Source of the DNA: Candidatus Peribacteria bacterium
Lineage (GTDB): Bacteria; Patescibacteriota; Gracilibacteria; Peribacterales; Peribacteraceae
DNA length: 64,000 bases
NCBI GenBank assembly: GCA_020632295.1
Contig: JACKFU010000001.1
Span: 372,001-436,000 of the forward strand
Reading direction: 5' to 3'
Part shown: positions 55,074 through 61,771 of the stretch, piece after piece
Layout of the letters: each line of letters begins with the position of its first letter
How positions within the stretch are numbered: position 1 is the first letter of the stretch
The notes under the pieces: generated by a model
Databases searched by the model: none
Told to the model about the DNA's origin: nothing
Seen by the model: the letters and a program-made list of their open reading frames with translations, nothing else
Program-made: the position numbers and the translations under genes

Positions 55074-55784
55074 CTATATAAATTTTTCGCGCACAAGTAC
55101 GGAAGCTTTATGGAGACTTTCGAATGTTCCGGCATCAATCCATTCTTGCTGAAGCATGCTCGCATTGAGTTCCCCATGCTCAAGGTACCACTTGGTGACA
55201 TCGGTAATTTCTAATTCGCCACGTGCAGAGGGCTGTAGGTTTTTAATAATGTCGAAGCAACGTTTATCGTAGATATAACAACCAGTGACAGCTAGGTTTG
55301 ATTTTGGTTGCGTAGGTTTTTCTTCAATCGAGACCACTGTAGATCCATCAAGTTCGGCTACGCCAAAACGCTCAGGATCTGGTACCTCTTTGAGGAAGAT
55401 ATGGGCACCACTGGAAAATGCTTTAATCGTGTCAGAAATATCATCAAAATAGACGTTGTCACCAAGAATGGCACAGACGCTCTCATCGTCGCTATATTCA
55501 TTTGCTGCAAGTCCAAGGGCTTGGGCAATTCCTCCTGGCTTCTCCTGTACTTTAAAGGAAAAATTACAGTTGTACTGCTCGCCTGAACCAAGAAACTCGG
55601 CCATCTGGTCAATATGTTCCGTTCCGGAAATAATGACTATATCGTGAATGCCAGCATCCAATAGGACTTGGAGGGGATAGAGAATGAGTGGCTTATTGTA
55701 GACTGGAAGAAGCGATTTATTCGTTATATCGGTTAATGGCTTCAGTCTGGAGCCTGTTCCGCCGCAAATAAGAACACCTTTCAT
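55074..55784 (-). CDS. rmlA: short-form glucose-1-phosphate nucleotidyltransferase (RmlA-like)
   Basis: 236 aa. ICGGTGSRLKPLTDITNKSLLPVYNKPLI is the nucleotide-binding and uridine/thymidine loop, in pieces. LGDNVYFDD holds the metal Asp, and VSIEEKPTQPKSNLAVTGCYIYD follows. Standard RmlA is about 290 aa, and the C-terminal allosteric region is reduced, as in the short-form group. It makes dTDP-glucose for the divergent RmlB. TATAAT with an upstream TG (extended -10) is six bases before ATG 55784. Confidence 0.88.
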   Translation of the reverse strand: MKGVLICGGTGSRLKPLTDITNKSLLPVYNKPLILYPLQVLLDAGIHDIVIISGTEHIDQMAEFLGSGEQYNCNFSFKVQEKPGGIAQALGLAANEYSDDESVCAILGDNVYFDDISDTIKAFSSGAHIFLKEVPDPERFGVAELDGSTVVSIEEKPTQPKSNLAVTGCYIYDKRCFDIIKNLQPSARGELEITDVTKWYLEHGELNASMLQQEWIDAGTFESLHKASVLVREKFI

Positions 55785-55851
55785 GCGAGGATTATAACAA
55801 ATTTCTCGTCTGCTTCTTCGGTTTCTTCGGTTTCTTCGGTATCCTCATAGC
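55785..55851. promoter_or_regulatory. divergent promoters, rmlA / rmlB, with TTTCTTCGG repeat
   Basis: Minus: TATAAT (55791-55796) six bases before ATG 55784. Plus: TATCCT (55840-55845) six bases before ATG 55852. Between them lie three tandem copies of TTTCTTCGG (about 55814-55839). Changes in copy number would alter the spacing of the rmlB -35 region. Confidence 0.5.
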
Positions 55852-56802
55852 ATGAATCTCCTTGTTACCGGTGCAGCTGGCTTTATCGGCTCCCATTTCG
55901 TCCTGCGGCACGTTGCGAAGCATCCTGAGGATACGATTGTGGTACTTGATTTATTGACCTATGCGGCAGATAAGAGCTTTCTTGATCCGGTGGCAGACAA
56001 GATGACGTTTGTAGAAGGAGACATTGCCGACCAGACACTGGTCGAATCACTCATCACGAATCACGCGATTGATGTCATCGTGAATTTTGCGGCAGAATCG
56101 CATGTCGATAATTCCATCTCTGATGCAACGCCGTTTCTGCACACCAATGTCATTGGCACGCAAGCACTCATCGAAGTCGTTAAGGCGCATCCGAGTGTCC
56201 GCTTTCTGCATATCTCTACCGATGAAGTGTACGGGGATGTTGGCGATAATGATCCTTCATGTGCAGTAGATGCGCCACTCCGTCCAAGCTCTCCGTATAG
56301 TGCGAGTAAAGCGGCAGCAGAGATGCTCGTGCTCGCTGCTATAAGAACATTCGCTATTGATGCAGCAATAACCCGTTGCACCAATAACTACGGTCCACAC
56401 CAAGCGAACGAAAAATTTATTCCCACGGTCATTCGGAACGCTCTGGCAGGTGAGCCAGTGCCTGTGTATGGAACAGGGAAGAATAAGCGTGATTGGATTT
56501 ACGTTGGCGACCACTGTGATGCCATCGAACGAATTTTGGAAGTGAACTGGGTGACCGATCAACGCAGAGTCTGGAACATCGGTATCGACCACGAATATGA
56601 AAATCTAGAAGTCGCCAAAATGATCTTAGACATCCTCGGCAAATCCCACGACCTCATTACATTTGTAGAAGACAGAAAAGGTCACGATTGGCGTTACGCT
56701 GTGGATAGCTCCGAAACGCGAACGCTCGGCTGGGCGCCAACGGTGCCGTTTCAGGAGGGGTTGCGTGAAACAATTGCATGGTACAAACAGCGCTACAGCT
56801 AG
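55852..56802 (+). CDS. rmlB: dTDP-glucose 4,6-dehydratase
   Basis: 316 aa extended SDR. GAAGFIGSHFVLRHVAKHP, FAAESHVDNSI, ISTDEVYGDVGDND (catalytic Asp-Glu), YSASKAAAEMLV and TRCTNNYGPHQANEKFIP are the RmlB signatures. It makes dTDP-4-keto-6-deoxyglucose. rmlC and rmlD are not present here, so the end product (rhamnose, fucosamine or other) is unknown. Leaderless start. Confidence 0.93.
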   Translation: MNLLVTGAAGFIGSHFVLRHVAKHPEDTIVVLDLLTYAADKSFLDPVADKMTFVEGDIADQTLVESLITNHAIDVIVNFAAESHVDNSISDATPFLHTNVIGTQALIEVVKAHPSVRFLHISTDEVYGDVGDNDPSCAVDAPLRPSSPYSASKAAAEMLVLAAIRTFAIDAAITRCTNNYGPHQANEKFIPTVIRNALAGEPVPVYGTGKNKRDWIYVGDHCDAIERILEVNWVTDQRRVWNIGIDHEYENLEVAKMILDILGKSHDLITFVEDRKGHDWRYAVDSSETRTLGWAPTVPFQEGLRETIAWYKQRYS

Positions 56803-56804
56803 CA

Positions 56805-57344
56805 TTATTCTTTTATAATGTAGAGCCTGTTGTCTTCGACGTTGTACATCATCGGAGCCACTTGTACTAACGGGTATCGTTCGCGTAGACGGTGAGTTTC
56901 GCTGACAATAAAACTCTCCTCATTTCCAATTTCAAACATTGGGGCGTAGTGATGAAAATGTTCTTCGGCATCATGCTCGGACCATCCGGCATTACTGGTG
57001 AGCCCTTCGATGAATTCTTTTTTTCTTCCCATTAAATTTACCATGCCACAGTTATTGTGTCCGATGAGCGCAATATGACGCACGTTACCGACACTAATAG
57101 CATACGATACTTTAAACTCGCTGTAGCGCAGATTGGCTCCTCCGGATCGTATAATATAGGCAAAGTTATTGGGCATGGTTAAATGCTTTCTATGGTCCAT
57201 GCACATGCCAACAAGCAGTTTGGCACCTGTGTATGTATCAAATGGTTTATCGCAATTATGGTATGCAAGCAGAAGCCCAATTGGTGTTTTTTGGTACTGC
57301 TTGGGAATATCATTTTCAGTTTCTACGGGTATGAGTGTGTACAT
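56805..57344 (-). CDS. beta-carbonic anhydrase-like protein
   Basis: About 179 aa. GMCMDHR holds the first Cys and the Asp-Arg dyad, and LIGHNNCGMV supplies the His and second Cys: the zinc ligand set of beta-class carbonic anhydrases. The sequence between them (NNFAYIIRSGGANL) also fits. The protein is short and lacks some conserved parts, so CO2 hydration is likely but not proven. TACGCT (57351-57356) is six bases before ATG 57344. Confidence 0.78.
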   Translation of the reverse strand: MYTLIPVETENDIPKQYQKTPIGLLLAYHNCDKPFDTYTGAKLLVGMCMDHRKHLTMPNNFAYIIRSGGANLRYSEFKVSYAISVGNVRHIALIGHNNCGMVNLMGRKKEFIEGLTSNAGWSEHDAEEHFHHYAPMFEIGNEESFIVSETHRLRERYPLVQVAPMMYNVEDNRLYIIKE

Positions 57345-57377
57345 GTTTATAGCGTAGCAAAAAGTTGATAGCACCAA

Positions 57378-57532
57378 TAAAAATTTTCTTGCATATACTG
57401 TCTATGTTTATGTAAAGAACGCACAGAGGTCAATCTGATCACCAGAATCGCAACTATTATTCATGTCAAAATAGTACCACATAGAAGGTAATCAGAAAAC
57501 TTTGCGTATTAAAAATGGTATTCGCTTATTGC
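57378..57532. other. no gene seen between carbonic anhydrase and array
   Basis: 155 bp of AT-rich sequence upstream of the carbonic-anhydrase-like gene. No open frame with protein-like content and no palindromic site found. It may contain the remnant of an older distal cassette. Confidence 0.4.
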
Positions 57533-57585
57533 AGCTAACGTCTACGTATGTGTGAAGCCTCGCAAATCTGTCACACTATTTATAG
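57533..57585 (-). repeat. attC-like site 6, short or degraded, distal end
   Basis: AGCTAAC (57533-57539) followed by GTCTACGTATGTGTGAAG, closely similar to the left half of site 3 (58986). A possible partner is the hairpin TCACAC...GTGTGA and a weak match ending near 57585; the second end box is not convincing. Probably a truncated terminal site. Confidence 0.4.
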
Positions 57586-57850
57586 TCAGTGAAATCGCAG
57601 TTATGCAATTCGTACAAGTCCATGTCCTCCTACATCCCACAGCTGTTTGAAATGAGGTGAATCTAGAGTAAATGGCTGCACTGCATGATAAAAACATTCA
57701 AAATATTCTCGTTGAAAACGCTCAACATCGCCATTGCATCTCTTGGCTATCTCTCGAATCTTGGGAACGTTTTGATATGTACCACCAGGGCCGACATAGA
57801 GCATATCTTGTTCTTCTTCCATAGAGAGTTTAGAGTAGCGATTTCACTGA
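57586..57850. repeat. 13-bp inverted repeat flanking cassette gene 6
   Basis: TCAGTGAAATCGC (57586-57598) and GCGATTTCACTGA (57838-57850) are perfectly complementary. They lie directly after the stop and about 16 bp before the start of the 73-aa gene. Confidence 0.7.
57601..57822 (-). CDS. cassette gene 6, 73-aa unknown protein
   Basis: MEEEQDMLYVGPGGTYQNVP then a helical stretch (REIAKRCNGDVERFQREYFE) and a Gly/Val end. No family recognised. It fills its cassette nearly completely between the arms of a 13-bp inverted repeat. No Shine-Dalgarno; TACTCT lies nine bases before ATG. Confidence 0.5.
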   Translation of the reverse strand: MEEEQDMLYVGPGGTYQNVPKIREIAKRCNGDVERFQREYFECFYHAVQPFTLDSPHFKQLWDVGGHGLVRIA

Positions 57851-57854
57851 TTTC

Positions 57855-57927
57855 GCACAACGTTTCGGTATATGCGAAGTTTGGTGGTTGTAAAATATCC
57901 TAAACAACCGCCAAATTTGGGTTTCGA
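57855..57927 (-). repeat. attC-like site 5 (partial)
   Basis: GCACAAC (57855-57861) with inner box GTATATGCG (57868-57876), then a 12-bp hairpin TTTGGTGGTTGT / ACAACCGCCAAA (57880-57916 area). The complementary inner box is not here but at 58507-58515, beyond cassette gene 5. So this is half of a site, or a site split by that gene. Confidence 0.5.
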
Positions 57928-58059
57928 GCGAGAATTTCTTCATTCTACTTGATTTTCATGTAGGTTTTGCTACTATAGTAAGTGAAGAAGGCTTTCGGCC
58001 GTGGCTTGAGTATCCATTCTCACCCACACTTAGCGGAAGGTCCTTTTTCGTTATGCGCG

Positions 58060-58470
58060 TCATTCTGGAAACACGGAGATAAGGAATTTCTGTCCTGAGC
58101 TCTTTTCTTCTTTGATCTGAACGTAAAATAGCTCGTTATCAATCGTGATGCCTGCAAATCGATGCAGTATCTCACTCCGATTGTTTCGATTTTCTTCTGA
58201 GGCAGGATCAAATCGACTATGACGAATAACTTCTATTGCTGCAGGAAAGTATTTAAGTCTTCGAGTTCTATCTCTCCAGTTTTTCTTGTCAAAGAGATGT
58301 TTCCAGAAGAGATCGATAAAGATCTTATCTTTCTTAAAGTAGGCAGAACGAACATATGTCCTTCTTTTTGTCTGCTTTCTGATTGTATCATAGAGAGCAT
58401 CTGCCTTCTTTCGAACTTCATGAAAATCACTACCAGGTAATGTAGCTGCCTTTGTGCAATGCGCTTTCAT
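58060..58470 (-). CDS. cassette gene 5, possible PBECR/RelE-like nuclease
   Basis: 136 aa, basic. The N-terminal MKAHCTKAATLPGSDFHEV and an aromatic/basic centre (FIDLFWKHLFDKKNWRDRTR) lead to a C-terminal stretch with HRFAG, ELFYVQIKEE and FLISVFPE. That pattern is reminiscent of barnase/EndoU/colicin-E5/RelE-like (PBECR) nuclease toxins, with His and Arg as candidate catalytic residues. The likeness is by eye only. ATG 58470 has TAGAAT (58477-58482) six bases upstream inside the palindrome GATAGAATCTATC, so autoregulation is possible. No antitoxin gene is adjacent. Confidence 0.55.
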   Translation of the reverse strand: MKAHCTKAATLPGSDFHEVRKKADALYDTIRKQTKRRTYVRSAYFKKDKIFIDLFWKHLFDKKNWRDRTRRLKYFPAAIEVIRHSRFDPASEENRNNRSEILHRFAGITIDNELFYVQIKEEKSSGQKFLISVFPE

Positions 58471-58485
58471 AGATAGATTCTATCA
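58471..58485 (-). promoter_or_regulatory. palindromic -10 region of cassette gene 5
   Basis: GATAGAATCTATC is palindromic and contains the presumed -10 TAGAAT, six bases before ATG 58470. A dimeric repressor could bind here. Confidence 0.45.
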
Positions 58486-58504
58486 AAACGAATTCGCGCT
58501 CGAA

Positions 58505-58597
58505 ACCGCATATACTTTGTTAGGTAACCCGAAGCTAAAAAGTTACAATGTTTTCAACTTTTTGGCTGAGAGCGCAGCGAGGCGTCAGCGTTGTATT
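58505..58597 (-). repeat. attC-like site 4 (degenerate)
   Basis: CGCATATAC (58507-58515) and GTTAGGT (58519-58525) form a good end/inner box pair. They are followed by a long hairpin AGCTAAAAAGTT / AACTTTTTGGCT and a smaller GCTGA...TCAGC hairpin. The second end box would lie near 58590-58597 (rc ATACAAC) and is weak. Confidence 0.45.
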
Positions 58598-58981
58598 TTC
58601 TGGGCGGGGAGGGGTCACGACGAATATTATTGTTTCAGTTGGTCGTGTAGATTTACACAAGTCTGTAACCATTCCTTGCCAAGATGAGTCCCTTTCAGCG
58701 ATGCAAAGGCAAGATCACGAGTTGAAAAGTAGATCATCTCTCCGTCCCTATTCAGGTATCCGTTTGAAAAGTAGCGCATTTCAAGCTGCCCTTCTCCTTC
58801 AGCTTGAACGCCTTGAACATGTTTGGTTAATGCCTCTCGCTGTTCTTTCGTTAGTGCTTGAAAGCGCTCAGTGTAAAACGGATATTCGGCAATAAAGTCT
58901 GGCACTTCAACACTCATGTCGTGATGCTACGCTTGTTGATCTTTGGTCGCAATGATGGGTGGGGACTCCCAGAAAATACAA
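58591..58981. repeat. nested inverted repeats flanking cassette gene 4
   Basis: TTGTATTTTCTGGG (58591-58604) pairs with CCCAGAAAATACAA (58968-58981). Nested inside, TCACGAC (58615-58621) pairs with GTCGTGA (58918-58924) right next to the gene. Confidence 0.7.
58627..58917 (-). CDS. cassette gene 4, 96-aa unknown protein
   Basis: Starts MSVEVPDFIAEYPFYTERFQ. A helical region (LTKEQREALTKHVQGVQAEG) is followed by beta-like strands (QLEMRYFSNGYLNRDGEMIYFSTRDLAFASL) and a C-terminal helix. Composition is ordinary for a soluble protein. No family recognised. The gene lies between nested inverted repeats and attC-like sites 3 and 4. Confidence 0.55.
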   Translation of the reverse strand: MSVEVPDFIAEYPFYTERFQALTKEQREALTKHVQGVQAEGEGQLEMRYFSNGYLNRDGEMIYFSTRDLAFASLKGTHLGKEWLQTCVNLHDQLKQ

Positions 58982-58985
58982 TGTC

Positions 58986-59122
58986 GCACAACGTCTAAGT
59001 ATATGTGAAGTTTCGAAAATTCTTTACAATTTTGCCGGAGGCACAAAGAATTTGCGGAATTTGGGCGAAGCGGGTGCTATCATTTTTTCAGCGACCGCGG
59101 AGCCACATATACTTTGTTGTGC
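58986..59122 (-). repeat. attC-like site 3 (complete)
   Basis: 137 bp. End boxes GCACAAC (58986-58992) and GTTGTGC (59116-59122); inner boxes AAGTATATGTG (58997-59007) and CACATATACTT (59104-59114), a perfect 11-bp match. One side has extra bases between end and inner boxes (GTC against A), the asymmetry expected of attC. A further stem AAATTCTTT / AAAGAATTT lies inside. Confidence 0.75.
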
Positions 59123-59492
59123 GATGTGTTGGGGTTTTTCCCGAAGGGCAACAGAAATTTCAGGCGGCGGTTGTTTAGTTATCGAGACCTGCAGTTTTAG
59201 TCAAAGCAGACTTAAGACCTCTTGCAAGTTTGGATAGTTCAACGAACTCAGTATCACCTTTGTTCTGCTCAACAAAATCTAGTTCCTCCTGAGAGTCAAC
59301 TCCGTGTTCGCTGAGTAGTCTTGCATGCTGTGCAAGCAATTGTTTAGTCTCAGGGCTCGTATAATCTGGCATTTCAGACATGACAGTATTGGGAAATATA
59401 TACAAGAAGATTATGTTGCTCAAATGCTTATGTGTCAAGCGTAGTCGCCTGAAATTTCTGTTCTCTTTGAGACCCCACCATTTCGTCACAAC
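59116..59492. repeat. about 47-bp inverted repeat flanking cassette gene 3
   Basis: Arms 59116-59166 and 59446-59492 start at the GTTGTG end boxes and are similar throughout (GTTGTG..GA...TG.TGGGGT.T). They end in a perfect 17-bp match AACAGAAATTTCAGGCG (59150-59166) / CGCCTGAAATTTCTGTT (59446-59462). Confidence 0.75.
59175..59381 (-). CDS. cassette gene 3, 68-aa unknown protein
   Basis: MSEMPDYTSPETKQLLAQHA followed by mostly helical, acidic sequence (LLSEHGVDSQEELDFVEQNKGDTEFVELSKLARGL). No family recognised. The acidic helix-rich composition would suit an antitoxin or adaptor, but nothing proves that. ATG 59381 is chosen (ATG 59372 possible) because sequence upstream is part of the inverted-repeat arm. 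Confidence 0.5.
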   Translation of the reverse strand: MSEMPDYTSPETKQLLAQHARLLSEHGVDSQEELDFVEQNKGDTEFVELSKLARGLKSALTKTAGLDN

Positions 59493-59617
59493 GACTAAGA
59501 TTATGCGAAGTGCGAGGGGTTATACTATTTTCAGCCCCGAAGCATTTGGGAGAAGAAATTTTGCATCCACAATTATCACTAAAGCAAAATTTCTGAACCG
59601 CATAGTCTTTGTTAGGC
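59486..59617 (-). repeat. attC-like site 2 (complete)
   Basis: 132 bp. End boxes TCACAAC (59486-59492) and GTTAGGC (59611-59617); inner boxes AGATTATGCG and CGCATAGTC pair with one mismatch. Inside are AGAAATTTTGC / GCAAAATTTCT (perfect 11 bp) and a GGGG...CCCC hairpin. Confidence 0.7.
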
Positions 59618-60047
59618 GATGGCGGAAAAAGGCGGCTATTCTGGCTTGCAATGTTTAGCAATGAGAAGCATCTTGTCGCGGATTTCCTCTCCTCCTAGTT
59701 CTATTGTTAATAGTGCTTCATCAATATCTCCTGCAGAAGTAACAATTGGTCCATCTTTCAATCGATCGAGAAAACCAAGCTGTTTAAAAGTAGCTGCATC
59801 ATTTGCGAGAATAGCTTTAGCATGATTTGCGCTGAATACCTTAATTCTATCTTTTGCACTCATTGCTAGTATGGCCGCTTCCAAATCCACTGTATCCAAT
59901 GCAAGTAGCTTATCTAAGAAGTTTGTACTGTCTAAGAAGTTTGTACTGCCGACAACGATTGATTCAGAGGACATAATATAAGGTGATTCTTAGACTTATG
60001 TCTTTCATTGTCAAGCACGTGTAGCCTTTTTTCCGCTTTCGCCTAAC
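59611..60047. repeat. about 42-bp inverted repeat flanking cassette gene 2
   Basis: Arms 59611-59653 (GTTAGGCGA..GCGGAAAAA.GGC ... GCTTG.CAATG) and the complement at 60006-60047. The left arm reaches into the last codons of the gene, so part of the repeat is coding. Confidence 0.7.
59636..59974 (-). CDS. cassette gene 2, 112-aa unknown protein with internal duplication
   Basis: Starts MSSESIVVGSTNFLDSTNFL: an 18-bp exact tandem duplication repeats STNFLD. The rest is helical (VDLEAAILAMSAKDRIKVFSA, KQLGFLDRLKDG) with an acidic centre (SAGDIDEALLTIEL). No family recognised. The duplicated 18-mer is perfect at DNA level, so it is a young event. Confidence 0.55.
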   Translation of the reverse strand: MSSESIVVGSTNFLDSTNFLDKLLALDTVDLEAAILAMSAKDRIKVFSANHAKAILANDAATFKQLGFLDRLKDGPIVTSAGDIDEALLTIELGGEEIRDKMLLIAKHCKPE

Positions 60048-60141
60048 GTTTGCGTATATCTGATGTTTTGCGGAGCGTAGCGGAGCAAAATATGGGTGGA
60101 GGCTTTTGTAAAAAGCCGTAACCAGATATACGCTGTTAGCT
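60041..60141 (-). repeat. attC-like site 1 (complete)
   Basis: 101 bp. End boxes GCCTAAC (60041-60047) and GTTAGCT (60135-60141); inner boxes CGTATATCTG (60053-60062) and CAGATATACG (60123-60132) are a perfect 10-bp match. The spacers differ in length (5 against 2 bp), and two small hairpins (TTTTGC...GCAAAA, GGCTTTT...AAAAGCC) fill the centre. It lies between cassette genes 1 and 2. Confidence 0.75.
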
Positions 60142-60207
60142 GATGTATATGTTTTTCTTTGATTTGCGATAGCAAATCACTCATAAAAGAATTTAATTTT
60201 GTTTTTT
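60135..60207 (+). repeat. left arm of 73-bp inverted repeat around cassette gene 1
   Basis: Begins GTTAGCTGATGTATATG and ends ACTCATAAAAGAATTTAATT...; matches the complement of 61639-61710. The centre of the arm, GATTTGC gata GCAAATC, is a hairpin that differs from the hairpin at the same place in the other arm. Confidence 0.8.
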
Positions 60208-60258
60208 GTTTTGGGCGAAGGGCAGAGGGGATTAAGGGGTGAATGCCCTAAGCCCAAA
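60208..60258. terminator. strong hairpin after cassette gene 1
   Basis: GTTTTGGGC ... AGGGCA ... TGCCCT ... GCCCAAAAC: two stacked stems of 9 and 6 bp just after the stop at 60268. T-richness on the minus strand is weak, so termination is plausible but not certain. Confidence 0.45.
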
Positions 60259-60267
60259 ACACCTTAT

Positions 60268-61512
60268 TTACTTTTTGATTGTTTTCAATATTGCATCCAT
60301 AATTTTTTGAGCTTCCTTGCCTAGTCTTTTTCTTTTTTCAACTAAATCTGGGTTATCTTTGAATGCTTCGATGTATCTATCTGTACCTTCTGCGATTCCT
60401 TTGAAAAAGTCGAAAACAGAAGAAGATTTAATTTTTGTCGGTTCGCCGTCATACGTTCCTGAAATATCAAAAGCTTCTAGGAATTTTCCTTCCCTTGCTT
60501 GCTTTATGAACGCTTGGCAACGAGCGGTATCAAAATCGCCACCTTGAACTTTCATGTTTGAATCTCTCATACTCTCGCCAAGTTTTTGCAATCGATTCAA
60601 GAAATAAGCAACTACTTCGTTTTTTGCTACTTCTTCGGGAGTAGGTTCCTTTTCTTCTGGTTTTGCTTTTTCGATTGCGTCAACTATTTTCTGTGCCTCC
60701 TTGCCTTGTTTTTTTCGTTTTTCGACTAATTCAGGCGCGTCCTTGAAAGCTTCTGTATATCTTTCAATACTATCTTCATCTGCGATTCTTTTGAAAAAAT
60801 CGTAAGGAGACGATTCAACTGCTACTGTTGGTTCCCCGTCATAAGTGCCTGCTACAACAACTTCGTCAAAATAGTTCCCTTCTTCAGCTTGTCTGATAAA
60901 AGCTTGACATCTTGCAGTATCAAAATCGCCGCCTTGAACTTGAATATCAGGATTACTCATGGCTTCTTGATTTTTGAGTAGACGATTTGACCAGTATGAA
61001 GTAACCTCGTTTTGAGCGATTTTTTCAGGTGAAGGTTCTTCTTCTGCTGGTTTTGTTTTTTCTATCGCGTCAACAATTTTTTGCGCTTCTTCAGCTTGTT
61101 TTCTTCGTTTCTCGACTAATTCTGGCGCGTCTTTGAAAAGCTCTGCATATTTTTCCACACTTTCTTTATCCGCGATTCTTTTGAAAAAGTCGTAAGCGGA
61201 TGATTCTGTCGTTCGGGTTGGTTCGCCATCATATGTTCCTGAAACATCAACTTCTTCAAAAAATTTTCCTTCTTGAATATTTTTTAGATAAGCTTCACAT
61301 CTTGCAGTATCAAAATCACCACCTTGGACTCGGATATTTGGATCCTCCATACTGCTCTGATTTTCCCCTAGTCTTTTTGACCAATAAGATGAAGTTAAAT
61401 CTTGAGCCATTTGCTCGGGTGTTAAATCTTTTGATTCAACTTCGGCTTTTGGTGTCTCGGTTTTTGTTTCGTGCTCTTGTGGTGGCACGGGACCTTCAAA
61501 TTTTTCTGGCAT
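60268..61512 (-). CDS. cassette gene 1, 414-aa protein with three tandem repeats
   Basis: Largest cassette gene. After a charged 35-residue N-terminus come three near-identical units of about 120-130 residues. Each has SYWSxRL, VQGGDFDTARCxA, GTYDGEPT, SSxxDFFKxIA, FKDxPxLVEKRxxxxxEAQKI and a Lys/Pro/Glu linker. One Cys and the VQGGDFD/GTYDGE motifs are kept in all three, so they may be functional. No family recognised, no signal peptide. AAGGA lies seven bases before ATG 61512, one of the few Shine-Dalgarno starts here. Confidence 0.7.
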   Translation of the reverse strand: MPEKFEGPVPPQEHETKTETPKAEVESKDLTPEQMAQDLTSSYWSKRLGENQSSMEDPNIRVQGGDFDTARCEAYLKNIQEGKFFEEVDVSGTYDGEPTRTTESSAYDFFKRIADKESVEKYAELFKDAPELVEKRRKQAEEAQKIVDAIEKTKPAEEEPSPEKIAQNEVTSYWSNRLLKNQEAMSNPDIQVQGGDFDTARCQAFIRQAEEGNYFDEVVVAGTYDGEPTVAVESSPYDFFKRIADEDSIERYTEAFKDAPELVEKRKKQGKEAQKIVDAIEKAKPEEKEPTPEEVAKNEVVAYFLNRLQKLGESMRDSNMKVQGGDFDTARCQAFIKQAREGKFLEAFDISGTYDGEPTKIKSSSVFDFFKGIAEGTDRYIEAFKDNPDLVEKRKRLGKEAQKIMDAILKTIKK

Positions 61513-61638
61513 ATTTTTCCTTGTTAATTAATAAATAACTAATTTTATTATAGTTTAATCCTTGCGAATAATTTTTACAAATAAATTATTTTCGGAGCGA
61601 CGCAGAGAAAATATCATATTTCCCCTCTATAAATTAAT

Positions 61639-61710
61639 AAAAAACAAAATTAAATTCTTTTATGAGTTAAGGGCGTTAGCCCTAAAATAAAAACATATAT
61701 TTCAGCTAAC
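61639..61710 (-). repeat. right arm of 73-bp inverted repeat around cassette gene 1
   Basis: Ends at AGCTAAC (61704-61710), complementary to the GTTAGCT box of attC-like site 1. The internal hairpin is AGGGC gtta GCCCT. The stretch 61513-61638 holds only AT-rich leader sequence of gene 1. Confidence 0.8.
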
Positions 61711-61771
61711 TCCCAATTATCCTGAATAAAATATTGATAATACGTAAAAATTGCTTATTATCAGGAATCCT
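61704..61771 (+). other. candidate attI region and integrase promoter
   Basis: AGCTAAC (61704-61710; GTTAGCT on the array strand) is the likely crossover box between integrase and first cassette. Beyond it lie TTGATA (61734-61739), a 16-bp spacer and TATTAT (61756-61761), then AGGA and ATG 61772. A TTATCCTGA / TCAGGAA inverted repeat spans the promoter, which could allow control of the integrase. Confidence 0.5.

Larger units (their letters stand above)
57919..58507. repeat. inverted repeat flanking cassette gene 5
   Basis: GGGTTTCGAGCGAGAATT (57919-57936) and AATTCGCGCTCGAAACC (58491-58507) are near-perfect complements. They are nested inside the matching inner boxes at 57868-57876 and 58507-58515. 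The 237-bp stretch 57823-58059 otherwise holds no gene. Confidence 0.65.

Noticed and set aside
57533..60141. CRISPR array
   Set aside because: The repeated sites are palindromic, 50-137 bp, unequal in sequence and separated by genes rather than by uniform 30-40 bp spacers; no cas genes.
57533..61710. Simple transcription terminators between small genes
   Set aside because: The hairpins are long, have conserved end and inner boxes and lack T-runs. Terminators alone would not explain the paired boxes and flanking arms.
60135..61710. Insertion sequence or MITE because of 73-bp terminal inverted repeats
   Set aside because: The enclosed gene has no transposase motifs, no target duplication is visible, and the arm ends coincide with the attC-type boxes shared by the neighbouring units.
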